Assembly (NCBI GenBank): GCA_025890175.1
Contig: JANPYM010000010.1
Coordinates: 1-64,000 of the forward strand
Reading direction: 5' to 3'
Length of the DNA stretch: 64,000 nucleotides
DNA from: Ciborinia camelliae
Taxonomy: Eukaryota > Ascomycota > Leotiomycetes > Helotiales > Sclerotiniaceae
Each line of letters begins with the position of its first letter. The stretch's first letter is position 1. The notes beneath the pieces were generated by a model. It did no database searches and was not told the DNA's origin. It saw nothing but the letters and a program-made list of their open reading frames with translations. The position numbers and the translations under genes were made by a program. This document shows positions 34,120 to 47,154 of this stretch, piece after piece.

Positions 34120-34494
34120 ATTATCTAAATAAAAGAAAATATTAAAATTTTTATTTTTTATAATTTATTTATATTTATAAATTTGTAATAATATTATAAT
34201 ATTTACAAATATAAACTTTATATTATTATTAAATTTTCTTGGAAATTTAATCATATATTATAAAACTTTAATAATATTAATATTATTTTAATAAATTATT
34301 AATCTATAATTTTTTTTTTAAATTATATTTTTTACAAAAATATTTATATTTAATAAATATTAAAGCTTTAAATATTGAATATCGAGATCTAATATATTTT
34401 TAATATTAAAAACAAAATAGTTAATATTTTGTTTCAAATAATTTTTATAAATCCAAATTATCAAAATATATTAGGTATTTAGAAATTCAATAAT

Positions 34495-34846
34495 TGTTAC
34501 GGATCTAGAGGCAATAAAAACAAAAAAGATGCCTAAACAAAAAATTCAGACTTAAAGCCGGTACACTAGCGATCGTTAGTGTTTAATATTAATCGACGAT
34601 AAATCTCTAATACAATATTTAATTTTTAAATATTTAGTAAATACGAAAATGAATTTTTAAAGTTAAACAAAAAAAATTATAAAAGTATGTAAAGCTTTAT
34701 ATTGAATAAAGTATTGTTGTTTAAATAGCAATCGATGATGTATCGTTAGTTATTTAAAAAGATAATAGTAATTTTATTTAAAAAGTAATAAAAAGTCTTT
34801 GATCCAATATTGATCTAATTGATTCCTTGTATTTTCTATTGTAACA
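34495..34846 (+). mobile_element. LTR family C, copy C: solo LTR with ATAAT target duplication
   Basis: A 352-bp sequence from TGTTACGGATCTAGAGG to TTTTCTATTGTAACA, with inverted ends TGTTAC/GTAACA. ATAAT borders both sides (34490-34494 and 34847-34851). It keeps more G+C (e.g. GCCGGTACACTAGCGATCG) than copies A and B and is the best reference copy of the family. Confidence 0.82.
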
Positions 34847-35137
34847 ATAATATCAAACTTATAAATAAAATGTTAATATAAATATAAAAAAACAACAAAA
34901 AAAATATAAAAAATTAATATAAACGATTTTCGAATTATTATAATATAAAAATTTAATTAAATTTATAATATTAGAAATTAAAATCAAATATAGAAAATAA
35001 AATAAATAAAAGATCTTCAATTAATCAAAAACTTTTTTCAAATACAAATATAATTATATTTTAAAAATATTTTTAATAATTTAATTGAAATTATTTTATT
35101 ATATAAATTATCAAAATGATTTTTCAATATTTATTAT

Positions 35138-35309
35138 TGTTGGAATCATTATGGGCAATGGAGAAACAAATGTACTATAGTATACAGTGTATTTGGCTCG
35201 AAGCTCTAAAAACTATACTACAGATCAACTATATATGCCCGCTAGCGCATGCTAGCGCCGTAGCGCGGGGGTGCCGCAAGCGTGCCGTAGGCACATGATT
35301 TATCCAACA
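35138..35309 (+). mobile_element. 172-bp LTR-like insertion with ATTAT target duplication
   Basis: GC-containing block bounded by TGTTGGA..TCCAACA and flanked by ATTAT on both sides (35133-35137 and 35310-35314). The 3' half holds a GC-rich tract (GCTAGCGCATGCTAGCGCCG). Size and ends fit a solo LTR or an internally deleted element; no second copy is seen in the window. Confidence 0.75.
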
Positions 35310-35542
35310 ATTATTTTTATAAATATAAATAAATCCCAAATAAATTCAATAAATTTTAATAAATAACTTTTAATTACAAATATTTTAAATATAAACTATT
35401 CAATAAAAATATTTTTTATTATATTTTTTAAAATATATAAAAACGATATATATTTAAAATAAAAATTGTATTAATTTTGTATAAAATCTATAATTTGTTT
35501 AATTATTTTGTTTTATAAATATTTATATAAAAACTTTGTAAT

Positions 35543-35743
35543 TATTGGTTCGGTTATTTAGTAATAAATCACTATTAATTAATAATATATAATAAATAAA
35601 TTATATTGTAAAGTATACTAAAATTAAATATAAAATATATGATTCTTATATACATCCATTACATGGGCGATATAGTTGTATATGATTAGTGCTATTACTA
35701 GCAAAGTTATATAATCGAAGGTTATATATTTTAAATCGTGATA
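35543..35743 (+). repeat. Left LTR, heavily RIP-mutated
   Basis: 201 bp starting TATTGGTTCGG and ending AATCGTGATA; homologous base for base to 42028-42228. Its 3' 86 bp differ at about half of positions, nearly all GC-to-AT relative to the right LTR. Confidence 0.88.
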
Positions 35744-38700
35744 TTAATATTTTCTAAAAAAAAATAAATATACATATTTGAAGATAAATATAAAATATAA
35801 AATATATATATAATAAAAAAAAAAATATAAAAAAAAAATATATAAAAATAATTTTATTATTTTTTGTTATATATTCTATATATACTACATATATAAATAT
35901 TTATATTAAAATTAATATTAATATATTTATTCTTAATACAATTTTAATTTAATATTAATTAAATATATTTAATTTATTAATTAAATTTAAATTTGTATAT
36001 ATTCGAATTAATAAAATTAATTAATACCTAATAATATTTTATTTTTATTATAATATTTATTGAATTATTTTTATTATTGATTTATATTATTTCGATAATT
36101 TTTTAATATTTATAATTTTATTAAAATATTATAATATTAATTATAAATTGTTTTTTTTAAATTATCCTAAATTTTATAATATATTTGTATAATAATTTGG
36201 AATTAATATATATTACAAATAAAATTTTATTTAATCTTAAAATATTATTGATAATATTTTTAATTATTGATACAATATCGAATCCAAGTATAAATATATA
36301 AAGTTTAGATATAAAAATATTTTTTATAATTTATTTATATTTAACAAAAAATTAATATATAATATTTATTTATTTATAATTATTAATAAAAATAATAATA
36401 TAGTTTATTTAAAATAATAAATCTTTATTATTAACAAAAAATATATTTGTAAAAACAATAAATTATAAAGATTTTTTGTTTAATAATACAAATAAAAAGT
36501 TATAATTAATATTTATAATTTATTATATAAAATATTTATTTAAAATTTTAATATTTTTTTTGTTTAATTTAATAATCTAGATTATAAATAAATAATTATA
36601 TAAAACTTTAGATTAATAGATTTATTTGATATAAAATCTTTAAATTTATTATAAAAAAAATTATTTCTATATATTAACATTTTTTTGTAATTTGTTATAC
36701 ATTCTAGGTATATTTTACAAATTAAAAATAATTAATTTAATAAAATTGATTTAATTTTTTTAAATAAAATAAATATTAATTTTATATAATATTAAAACTT
36801 TATTATTGAATTTAATTAATATTAATAATATAAATTTTTTTTTTGGTTTTGTTTTAAAGATTATTTCTATTAGTTTTGTTTGTTTTAATACTATAAATTT
36901 GATGTTAATTATAATAAAAATATTATTAATTTATAATTTTATAATATTGAAATTAATGTTATTTATATATAATAATTTAATATTGTTTATATTTAATAAA
37001 CAAAGATTGTAGATAAATATGGTTATATAAAACTTTTGGATATAATAATTATAGTAAATATGGAATTAATAATTGTTTACCTTAAAAATGTTATACAAAG
37101 GTTTGTATATTTAGAATAATGTATCAAAATTTAATTTTATTTTTACTAAAGATATAACATAAAATAGTTAGATTAATTTATTGGAGGATTATATATAAGT
37201 TTAAATAATATTATAAATATACAGATTTACACCCTAATTACAAAAAATTGCTATCAATATTATAAATATTCGCTAACTACAATATTGAATTATTAATAAT
37301 TAAATCAAAATCGTGTTTTTATTATTATTATTATATATTTAAATAATTAAATATAATTTTTCATATACTTTGTTCATTTTAGGTTCCTTAATTTCATTTA
37401 CAAAATATAATTTAAAAATCCAAATTCTAAATAATACTTTTATTTTTAATATAATTTTAAATATATTTTTTTTATTAATTTATTGATTTTTTTATATTAA
37501 AAATTAATATACAAAAATAAAATATAATTAATATTAAATATTTTATTATAATTATATTTTTATATAAATATTGTAAATTACAATATATTTAAAATAAATA
37601 TTATAATTAAATTTGTTAAATATTAAGTAATATATAATTATAAAATTTATTTAAAATCCTTTAATAATAATATAAATAAAAAACGAATTGGGATAATAAT
37701 TTATAATATCCATAAAAATCTTTTTATTAAATATAAAATATTATTTTATATTTTATTAAGATTAATTAATAAATCTAATTTAAATTGTAATTTATATAAA
37801 AACAATTTTATTTAAATAATTTGGAATTTTGTAATATTATGTTTTTGTTTAATTATATATATTTCGTTGTTAATATAAAAAAATTTTTATAATTCAATTT
37901 ATTAGTTTTTTACAAAAAATTTAGCTTTGCGTTATATCAAAATTTCGAAATTAATTAAAAGATTATGAATAATTATAATAATTAATCTATTTTGTTTTAT
38001 TAAAATGTTTTTAATTTATTATTTAATTTATAGTTTTAATATTATTATTATTATTTTTTTTATTATTATAATTTTTTAAATAATATTTAATATTGAAGTA
38101 TTATATTTTGTTATATATAGATAAATATTATATACTAATAAAATAAATATTATATTATTCGATTTTATGGTATTATTAATTATTTTTATTATTATTTATA
38201 ATATATATTATTTATTTAATTTTTTATAAATAAAATTATTAAAAATAATAATATAAACTTTATAAATTAAATTATAATATTATTTAATAATATTAATTAA
38301 TTAATAAATTTTAATTAATATAGTTTTTGTATTAATTTTTATGGATATTATAAATTAAACAAATTTTTTGCTAATAAATTAAATATTGATATTATAAATA
38401 ATATAATTGGATGATTTTATATATATATTAATTTATATATATTTTAAAATGTTTTATATATATTTAATTATAATATTATTAAATTAATTAATAATTTAAT
38501 ATTTTATAGTTTTATTAATAATATATAATATTAATTTATTATTAATATAAAAAATATTAATATATATTAAAAAATTATATTTAATATTATTTTATAAAAT
38601 AAATTTAAATTGTTTTGAGGATTTATTATATTTTTAATATTATTTATAAAATTTTATTAATTTTTTAATTAATTTTAAGTTATAATTATTATATTTTATA

Positions 38701-41700
38701 TATTTTAATAATTATTAAAAGTAATATATAGTTAAATAATTGAAATATTAATATAATTATTAAAGTTTAAATATTATTAAATAATATTTTTTTAAATTTA
38801 TTAGATAAAATTGTAAATTAATATTTTATTTAATAAAAATATAATTATATTTTTGTATAATAAAATAATTGATATAGAATAATTCTTTTTTTTATATAAA
38901 TATATTATTAATATTTTTATAATATATTTTAAATTGATTTATATTAATAAAATTAAATAGAAATAATATATTTGTGGATATAATATAGAATTCAATAATT
39001 TTGATAAAAAGTTTAATTATAAAAAAATTGATAGAATTAATAGATTCAATATTAAAAATAATTAATATATTATTTACAATTAAATGGTCTAATATTAAAT
39101 TTGTAAATTTTTAAAAAGCCTAAAATTAAATATACTTAATAATCGATTTTTGTATTATATTGATATCGATAATTATATTTTGAAATTTGAAATTATTATA
39201 TTAGAAAATTATATTTAAAGATTTTATAATTAATATATATATTAAAATTTTTATTATTAAATTATTAATAATCTTTTTGTTATTAATAATTGATTTATAT
39301 AATATATAAAAAACTTTTGTATTATTATTGAAATTATTATTTATATAAAATATATCTTTTTTTTTTTTAATAAATTTGTTTGTTTTAAAATTAATTTAAT
39401 ATTATTGAAATTTGTTTTTATAATATTAAATTTGTTTAATTTGTTTTTTTAAAATATATTTTTTTTTATTTTTATTGTTATTGTTTTTATTATAAAAGTT
39501 CGGATTATATAATCAAAATTATAATAAAAATTAAAATCAAAAGGATAATCGAAATCAAAATTTATTATAATTATAATTATAATTATAATTAAAATTGTTA
39601 TTATAATTAAAATTATTATTATAATTATTATTATTATTTTAATTAAAATTTTGATTAAAATTTAGATTATAATCATTACAATTATAATTATTTTATTTAT
39701 AATTACATTTTCTATTTTCAATATTATTTTAATTAATATATTTTCGATTTATATAATACATTTTAAATTGTTTTTTATTTTATTATTTATTTTTAAATTA
39801 AATATTATATTTAATAATATTTAATTAAATTGAGATATATAATAATAATTTGTAAATCCCTATATTAATATATAAATTGTTTTAAAGAATTATAAATAAA
39901 TTTAATAATTTTTAATATATATATTTATATATTAAATAAAATTTATAAACTATAAAAAATTTATTATAGAAAGTATTATTAATTTATTTTTGCAATAAAA
40001 ATTAATATAAAATATTTTAAATTTTTTTAATAAATAATAATAAATATTTGTTAAACATTTTATTTGAATTTTTATTTATTATTATTTAAAATAATATTTA
40101 AATTTATTTATTTTTGATTATATATATATATTTTTTTTTTTAAAAATATTATTATAATAATTTGATAAAAATCTTAAATATTTAAAATTTTTTTATAAAA
40201 ATATAATAAATTTATAAAATATTATTAATTAATATATATAAATAGATTAATAAATATATGATTGAAGGAAGTATTATTTATTAATATATATTATAAAAAA
40301 TATTAAATTTATGTTAAATATTATTATCAATTTCAAAATATTTTAATTTATTATTATAAAACGATTTTTGGATAATTGATATTATATTATATTAAGATTA
40401 ATATATTTGCCTGATATTGTTTGGGAGAGTTATATATTTGTTGTTTGGTAGAAAAGGTAGTGATGAAAATAGGAATAATAAATTGTTTAAATCTAATTTT
40501 TTTGATAAATTGGGGGAAAATGTATCAAAATATTTAAATAAATTTTTAAATATAAAAAATAAAAAATAAATAATATTATATTATTTTATAAAACAATTAA
40601 TTTTGAAAAAATAAAATTTGAAATTATTTTATTTTAAAACTTTTTTAATTTGTTTTTTTGTTTATAAAATATATTTTAAAGATTTTGTAATATTATAAAA
40701 TTTTTAAATAATAATAATATTAAACAAAATATATATCTTTTATAAATATAATATTTGTTAATATTTAAGTAAATTGATATTATTGAATTGTTTAAAGTTT
40801 TTTATTTAAAATAAATTAAATTAATTATAAATAATACTTTAAAAATCGAAATCCTAAATATTAATATATTAATAACTAAAAAATCAGAATATAATATATT
40901 TGTTTATTTTTTTATCAATAATCTTTTTAATAATTTTAAAGCTATTAAAAAACTTTTTTCAAAATTTATAAAATTTGTTATTATTAAAAATATACCCTAT
41001 AAAAGAATTATTTATTATTTTTAATTCTATTATAATTATTAGTTTTTATATTATAAATAATTATATTTTTTATTACTTTTATAAAAACAAAAATAGTTAA
41101 AAGAAAATATTTTTTATATTAAAGCCAAAACTAAAGGTTGATAATATATCCAAGATAGAAAATAAAGATAATATTTATAATTATTATATATTAATATGGA
41201 GAATGTAGATGATATTGTATATAATCGCTATATATAATATTATATAGTATCAATTAAAAAGAATAAATAATTAAAGAAAAAATATAAAAGATTGAAATTG
41301 AAAAGTAATTAGAAAAATAAAAGATTATAAGTAGATTGTATAAAACTGGTTTAAGGTATAATATTGCCTTTGCATATATAAATTAATATTTTCGAATTAA
41401 TTTGGATTAAGAAAGTAATTTGTGGAATATAAAAAAATAAATAAATATATAAAAAAAAATATAAAAATTAATATAAAATAAAATAAAAAAATAAAATAAA
41501 ACTTAAAAACAAATAAAATTAGTCTAAAATAAATCTTAAATAAAAATTCGTAAATAATATAGAATAAAATAATGTCTTATAAATTACATAATAAATATAA
41601 AAATCAAATAAATAACTAATTTTTTTGAATTCAGTTTTTTTATAATAATTTTTTTGTTATATAAATTATAATAATTTTTATTAAAAAAATTGTTATATTT

Positions 41701-42027
41701 AAAATCGAATTTTTAATATTTAATATTATAACAATTTTTTTATTGTATAAATTATAATAATTTTTATTAAAAAAATTGTTATATTTGAAATTAAATTTTT
41801 TCGAGGATCTTAAAAATCGAATTGTTTTTTAAACCAAATAATTATATATATTTTAGATACTATAAACATTTAATTTAGGGGAATATAATATTTTATTTAT
41901 TAGTTTTTTATTATTAAACGTTTTTAATAATATTAATTATATTTATAATTATTAATTTTTAAAAAAAAAATTTAAAATAACTTTTATTTAACCAATTTGT
42001 AATGTTTTTATAAATAATATTAATTAA

Positions 42028-42228
42028 TATTGGTTTGGTTATTTAATAATAAGTTATTATTGATTAATAATATATAATAAATAAGTTATATTATAAAGTA
42101 TATTAGAATTAGGTATAAAGTATGCGATTCTTATATACACCCGCTATGCGGGCGGTGCGGCCGCACGCGGCCGGCGCCGCCGCTAGCGGAGTCACGTGAC
42201 CGGAGGTCACGTGCCCCAAATCGCGACA
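42028..42228 (+). repeat. Right LTR, GC-rich 3' part spared
   Basis: 201 bp starting TATTGGTTTGG and ending AATCGCGACA. Positions 42143-42228 keep a GC-rich, CpG-dense tract with two CACGTG motifs (42193-42198 and 42207-42212). Confidence 0.88.
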
Positions 42229-42233
42229 GTAAT

Positions 42234-43664
42234 TTTTATTAATTTATTGTAATTAAAAATATAATTAATTATTATTTAAAATATTTAAAATATATAAAAT
42301 ATAGATTTATTATATAATTATAAATTTAATCAAAAATTATAATTAAAATATTAATAAATTGTTTTAGAATAAATTTTATAAAATTTTCTTTTTTAAATAA
42401 TTATTAATAATAATATTTATAAATATATTTTCTTAATAATTAATTATTTTTTTTATTATATTTAAACATTTTTTTGTATATTTAATATTGGCTTAAAAAT
42501 TATTAAATATTTAATATATCTTTTTATATATTTTGGAATATTTATAAAATTTTATATTAATCTAAATTTATATTTCAAAAATACAATCTAAAAATATATT
42601 AAAAAATATTATATATTATAAATTATATTATTAATTATAATCAAAAAAACTATAAAAATAATTGAAAAAACTATATAAATTATTTAAAATATATTTAATA
42701 AATTATTAAAAAATTTTTGAGAAGTTTGGGGGCTCTTAATTATTAAAGTTATATTAAAGATAAATAAACGAAATATTATATATTTAAAATATTTATTTTA
42801 TAAATTTTTTTTAGAATTTTAATTAATTAAAGATTTGAAATAAAAGATTCCAAATTATTATAAAAAATCATTAATAATATTAATAATAACAAAAAAATGT
42901 TTTAATATAAAAAATATTTAAAAAATAAAAATTGTTATTAAATTTATAACAAATAAATAATATATTTTATAGAAAATTAGTAAGATTTTAAATTTACAAA
43001 AGATTTTTAATAAAAAATATTATAATTAAAAAGTTTATTAAAAAATCTTTATTTTTAAATAATTAATTATATTGTATAATTTTAAGATAATAAAACAAAA
43101 GTTTAGATTTAATTAATAAAAATCGTTTATAATTATTAATTTCGAAAAAGATTATTAACAATTATATATTTTATAATAAATTAATAAAATATCAATTCCG
43201 AAAATATATTACAAAAATTATTTAAAATTATTTCGATTTCAAAAAAAGTATTTTATTATAAACAAAAAAAATGAATTATTAATATTTCAAAACATTTATA
43301 CAAAAAGTTATACAAAAAGATTATTATAAAAAATAAAAAAAATATCAAAAATAAAAAAGTTTTATAAAGAATTTAATATTAAAAAATATAATATTATTTA
43401 TAAAAAAATAAATCTTTATATTTTTAATATATAAAAATTATATTTTGATATAAATTAATAATTAAAAAAATTAGGGAAAAAAAATTATAAATAATTATAA
43501 TAAATATTTTTTAAATATATTAATATTATAATATTATAATAATATAAATAATTATTTTAAAAATTGTAAAATTATATAATTTTAAAATTCGCTTAATATT
43601 TTATTTGTAATTGTAATATTAAAAACATAATTATAAAACACAATTTATATATACTCGAAATAAT
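42234..43664. other. AT desert, no features
   Basis: A/T-saturated sequence between the LTR element and the outer right repeat. A single G-containing blip (GAAGTTTGGGGGCTCTT, ~42721) stands out. No coding capacity. Confidence 0.5.
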
Positions 43665-43797
43665 AACAAAAATGGATTTATTAAATTATATGGGAATTAG
43701 ATTAGTATAATATTAGCTTAGAACCTTATTTATAAGCAGTCCCAGTTTAGATCTTGAATCCACATCCCTTCTATTGAAACGAACGTATTTTCTCACA
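43665..43797 (+). mobile_element. LTR-like direct repeat, outer right copy
   Basis: Homologue of 30561-30692 in direct orientation (AACAAAAATGGATTTATT .. GAACGTATTTTCTCACA). In its 3' half it keeps more C and G than the left copy (CCACATCCCTTC, GAAACGAACGTATT). It marks the abrupt end of the AT desert. Confidence 0.6.
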
Positions 43798-46700
43798 TCA
43801 ATTAACTCATTCTGCTGCTGTAGAAAAAATACTGCCTTCATTCTATACTCTGATATCATTCTCCATCTATTTTGTTTACCCTCTAACTGCCTTTTTTGCT
43901 AAATTCGAAACTATCAAATCAACCTGGATCAGTTATTACCGTTGTCAGCTTTTGTCAGCTTTCTATATTGACCCTCCATTCCTTTACAAATTGTGATATT
44001 ACAGCTGCAGTCTTGATGCCAAAGCAGCCAAGGAAGCAACGACTCAAAGACAAACAGACCTCAAGCAGTCTCGAATCCGCCGACGAACCCATGAAGCAAA
44101 AAAGAGCAGGTTGGAAGCAGTCACGGAGCAGCCAGCGACGCAAATAACGAAGCAATCAACCAATCTGCTGTTACCATTCAACCAAAGCTGGCACAGATAA
44201 ATCTGATACAGATGAAATTTCCCAGAGTATGTGGAACATACCATTTGTGCTTGCCACTTCCTAATAACAGATCGCACACAATCCATTCCCAGTTTTTATT
44301 CCCATTGCTAACTTCTCATCTCATAGTGCCGTCAATCTTACGTTCAAAGGTCGAAGTTACAAACTTTCCACCGAGAATTCCCAGCAGAACCATCCTCCAA
44401 TCATTTCGAACCGTCTGCGGTATGGGCAATTCTTACCTGAAATTTCAATCTGGGAACGTTTGTAGAGTTCTGAGTGAGGAATTTTACATTAAGTGTTCAC
44501 GCCGGAATTTTAAGAAACCATAGATCGTTAATTTTTCCGCAGCAGATCTTCCATCACCAAGTACAAATTTGTCGATAGCTCAGCCAAAATACGAACCATT
44601 CATGGAGCCATCATTTTGCATAGTATGTGGTTCATCAAGTTCTGACGCTCCAAGTGGGATTGCGTTGACAGCCCAGCAGCCAAAATACGAACCCCTCATG
44701 GGATCCTCATTTCGCACATCCCCCGGTTCACCAATTTTCGACGCTCCTTTGTGAAAGATCTTTCTCAACTTAAAAGTTCGCTAAGTCAAAATGTATACGG
44801 TTCGTAGTGTCCTTCTAGAACTTCATCCTCCCATAGCAACGAAACACAATCCACGACATTTCAGCAGGCCCACAACATTTACAACTCCTCACACACAATT
44901 GTTCAAACACAATTGCTTATACTTATACATACAACTCCTCATACACAACTCCTCAGATACAACTCCATTAGTGAGACTATACCATTCACGCCAATCCTCC
45001 CCCTTCCTACTCTCCCTCCCACTTCCCCCTTTCTCCTTCCCCCCTCCTACTCTCCCCCCTTCCCCCTTCCTACTCTCCCCCCTTCCTGCTCTCCCTCCCC
45101 CTCCCTACCCTCCTGCTCTCCCCTTTACACTTTACTTTATAGATAATTTACTTTTATTCCGCCAATTACAAATATAACTCTTTATTTTCCATATTTCTAT
45201 GCAATTTGATGTTTCCCTTATTCTACCTTACATCAATCCTCATCTTTTCTCTTTATTAAAAAATATAATTTTCCAATATAATAATGTATCATAAGTATTT
45301 TCTTTTTTTTATATCATTTCATAATCATTTGCTCTATATACCTAATCTATTTATCACTTCATTTCATTCTTTTCAACCCGCCTTTCTATTGCGTCCTATT
45401 CAAACGAACAAATTTCATTGAATAATAATTCGTTACAATATCACACTTCGCACAATACCATAAAGATTTCGCCTCTAGTGAAGCTTCCTTCTAGAGTTTT
45501 CTTATGGTGAAGATCCAGTAGCATTCTCTTACAGATATACCCGAGGCAAAATCACAAACTCAACCCAATATTCTTTTAATATCTTTATGAATTTTCAAAA
45601 CTACAAACATATAGTCAACATCTAGATACACATCAGTGGTCATATTCAACCCAACACTGGATGATATTTTATGCTAGTGTCCATTTACTTTTTTGTAAAG
45701 GCCAATTCCCCTTTTCATATATACATTGAGATTAAGTACTCAAACGTAAGAACTGAATCTCAACCCACCGTGACTTGTTTGAAGTAAACTGTCACGTTTC
45801 TCTATAATATTTTTCTCGAATCTACGACTCTTAGCTGCAAACAACTTGTGGTTCTACTTGGTATTTCCCGTATTCCGTATACGGGCCCGTATAGTGGTAA
45901 GTTCTACATATTTGAAACGTATCTAGGTATGTCATATCGAATTCCATATCACTGAAAATATTGCATATTGAATACCACGGGTAAGATACGCAAATACTGG
46001 GCTCTTGTTGGTGCTCCCGATTTTTGAAGCTATTCCCGCTTTTTTTTATCAATCCCTTGCAATATTAATCAACCCTTGGGAATAGCTTCGAATGGGAATA
46101 GCAAAAATGGGAATAGCAAAAATTAATAATTCAGTATAGGAATTTCAATGTTCTTCTAGTATTTTAGTATTTTTCTATCTAGATCTTTCCTCTATTCAAT
46201 ATAATTCCAATCTCAACTCCATTTTCCTTCTAACCCAGCTTTTTTTGTAAATTTCTAACATCAATCAATATGAATGAAAATGTATAATTCTATTTTCATA
46301 CAAATTTGATTGATATTGCCCCCCTTATAACTCACATTAATCGTTCCTGTCGAGCATTGCGGGGTAATTGCGGGGTAAAAAAAACAAAACCAAAACCATC
46401 CTGAACCAAAAGTTTTGAATTGGAAAATAATGGGCATGCCTAACCGTTAAACCACAAGAGATGATTTATTAAATAAAGGATGTTTATTGAAATATATAGC
46501 ATATCCGCCTTCAATCCCTTTCTTTATCTAAGGGTCCCTATATTATCATTCTGAAGTTGGGAATTGTCATGCGCGTCACATAGAATCATGGAGGTGAAAT
46601 CGTAGATATGCAATCTGATAAAAGAACTATGCTGAAGAGGAAAGGGATCCTCTTCAGGATCGCTACCTTATATAAGAAGGTAGCCCTACTAGTACAGCAT

Positions 46701-47154
46701 GTCATTCACTATAGGCAGGGCCTATGCATGACAGGAATAACCTCATATATATATATATATAGATCAATAGATATATCTACTTGATCCTTTCTCCATCTTG
46801 CTCTTCTAAAATCAAGCACTCTTTCTATAATCTATTAGCTTATATATAGGCCAAGGTTGTTCATCATTCACCTCATCCTTATCTTGTCATCATAAATTTA
46901 CCCCCTCAGATAAAGGGTTAACAATGTTGAAAAGATAGAGTACTACTTCATTTATAACAAACTGCACAAAAAGAACATAGGAGGTTTATTTGCTTTAACC
47001 CAAGTGTGGAGAAATCATGGTTAAGCATTGTTAAGAGGTTCTAAAATTAAATCTACGCTCCCTGAAGCCATTAAAGAGCCATTCTCAAGTCAAATACATC
47101 CCAAGCCATTCTCAAATCAAATCCACGCTCCCTGAAGCCACCCAGGAGCCATTC
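43798..47154. other. Degraded intergenic DNA with gene and repeat fragments
   Basis: Short ORFs (43896-44147, 44212-44523, 44569-44754) could be fragments of a broken gene, but none has a domain or clean splicing. A duplicated ~76-bp segment lies at 44581/44677. A pyrimidine tract (CTCCCCCCTTCC-type) fills 44980-45125. Inverted GAAGCTATTCCC/GGGAATAGCTTC lies at ~46024/46078. A possible copia-like LTR (46555-46900: ACCTTATATAAGAAGG promoter-like, ..CTTGTCATCA end) is unconfirmed. No intact gene. Confidence 0.45.
46398..46460 (-). other. tRNA-like box A/box B segment (SINE or tRNA relic candidate)
   Basis: On the minus strand TGGTTTAACGG (46454-46444) fits the Pol III box A consensus TRGYNNANNNG exactly. 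A box B-like GGTTCAGG (46407-46400) begins 47 bases downstream of the box A start, close to tRNA spacing. The intervening sequence does not fold into a clear cloverleaf by eye, and box B is imperfect. It is therefore at best a tRNA-derived relic or SINE head. Confidence 0.25.

Larger units (their letters stand above)
35543..42228 (+). mobile_element. Complete RIP-destroyed LTR retrotransposon (6,686 bp)
   Basis: Two 201-bp LTRs (35543-35743 and 42028-42228) align at a constant offset of 6,485 bases with no gap. The whole element is bordered by GTAAT on both sides (35538-35542 and 42229-42233). Every LTR difference I could score is a transition. The left LTR is saturated, while the last 86 bp of the right LTR keep GC-rich sequence. 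LTR ends derive from TGTTGG..GCGACA. The 6.3-kb interior, about the right size for gag-pol, is almost wholly A/T and full of stops. I cannot identify reverse transcriptase or integrase motifs, so Copia versus Gypsy is undecided, and the coding strand is unknown. Confidence 0.88.

Noticed and set aside
35116..35298. 60-codon frame
   Set aside because: It mostly overlays the 172-bp LTR-like insertion, has no domain, and spans the insertion junction.
36806..37012. 68-codon Ile/Asn/Leu frame in the AT desert
   Set aside because: Composition is that of RIP-saturated A/T DNA; an open frame of this size is expected by chance among AT codons.
44980..45125. Pro/Leu-rich protein frames
   Set aside because: Translation of a C/T simple-sequence tract in two frames; no domain.
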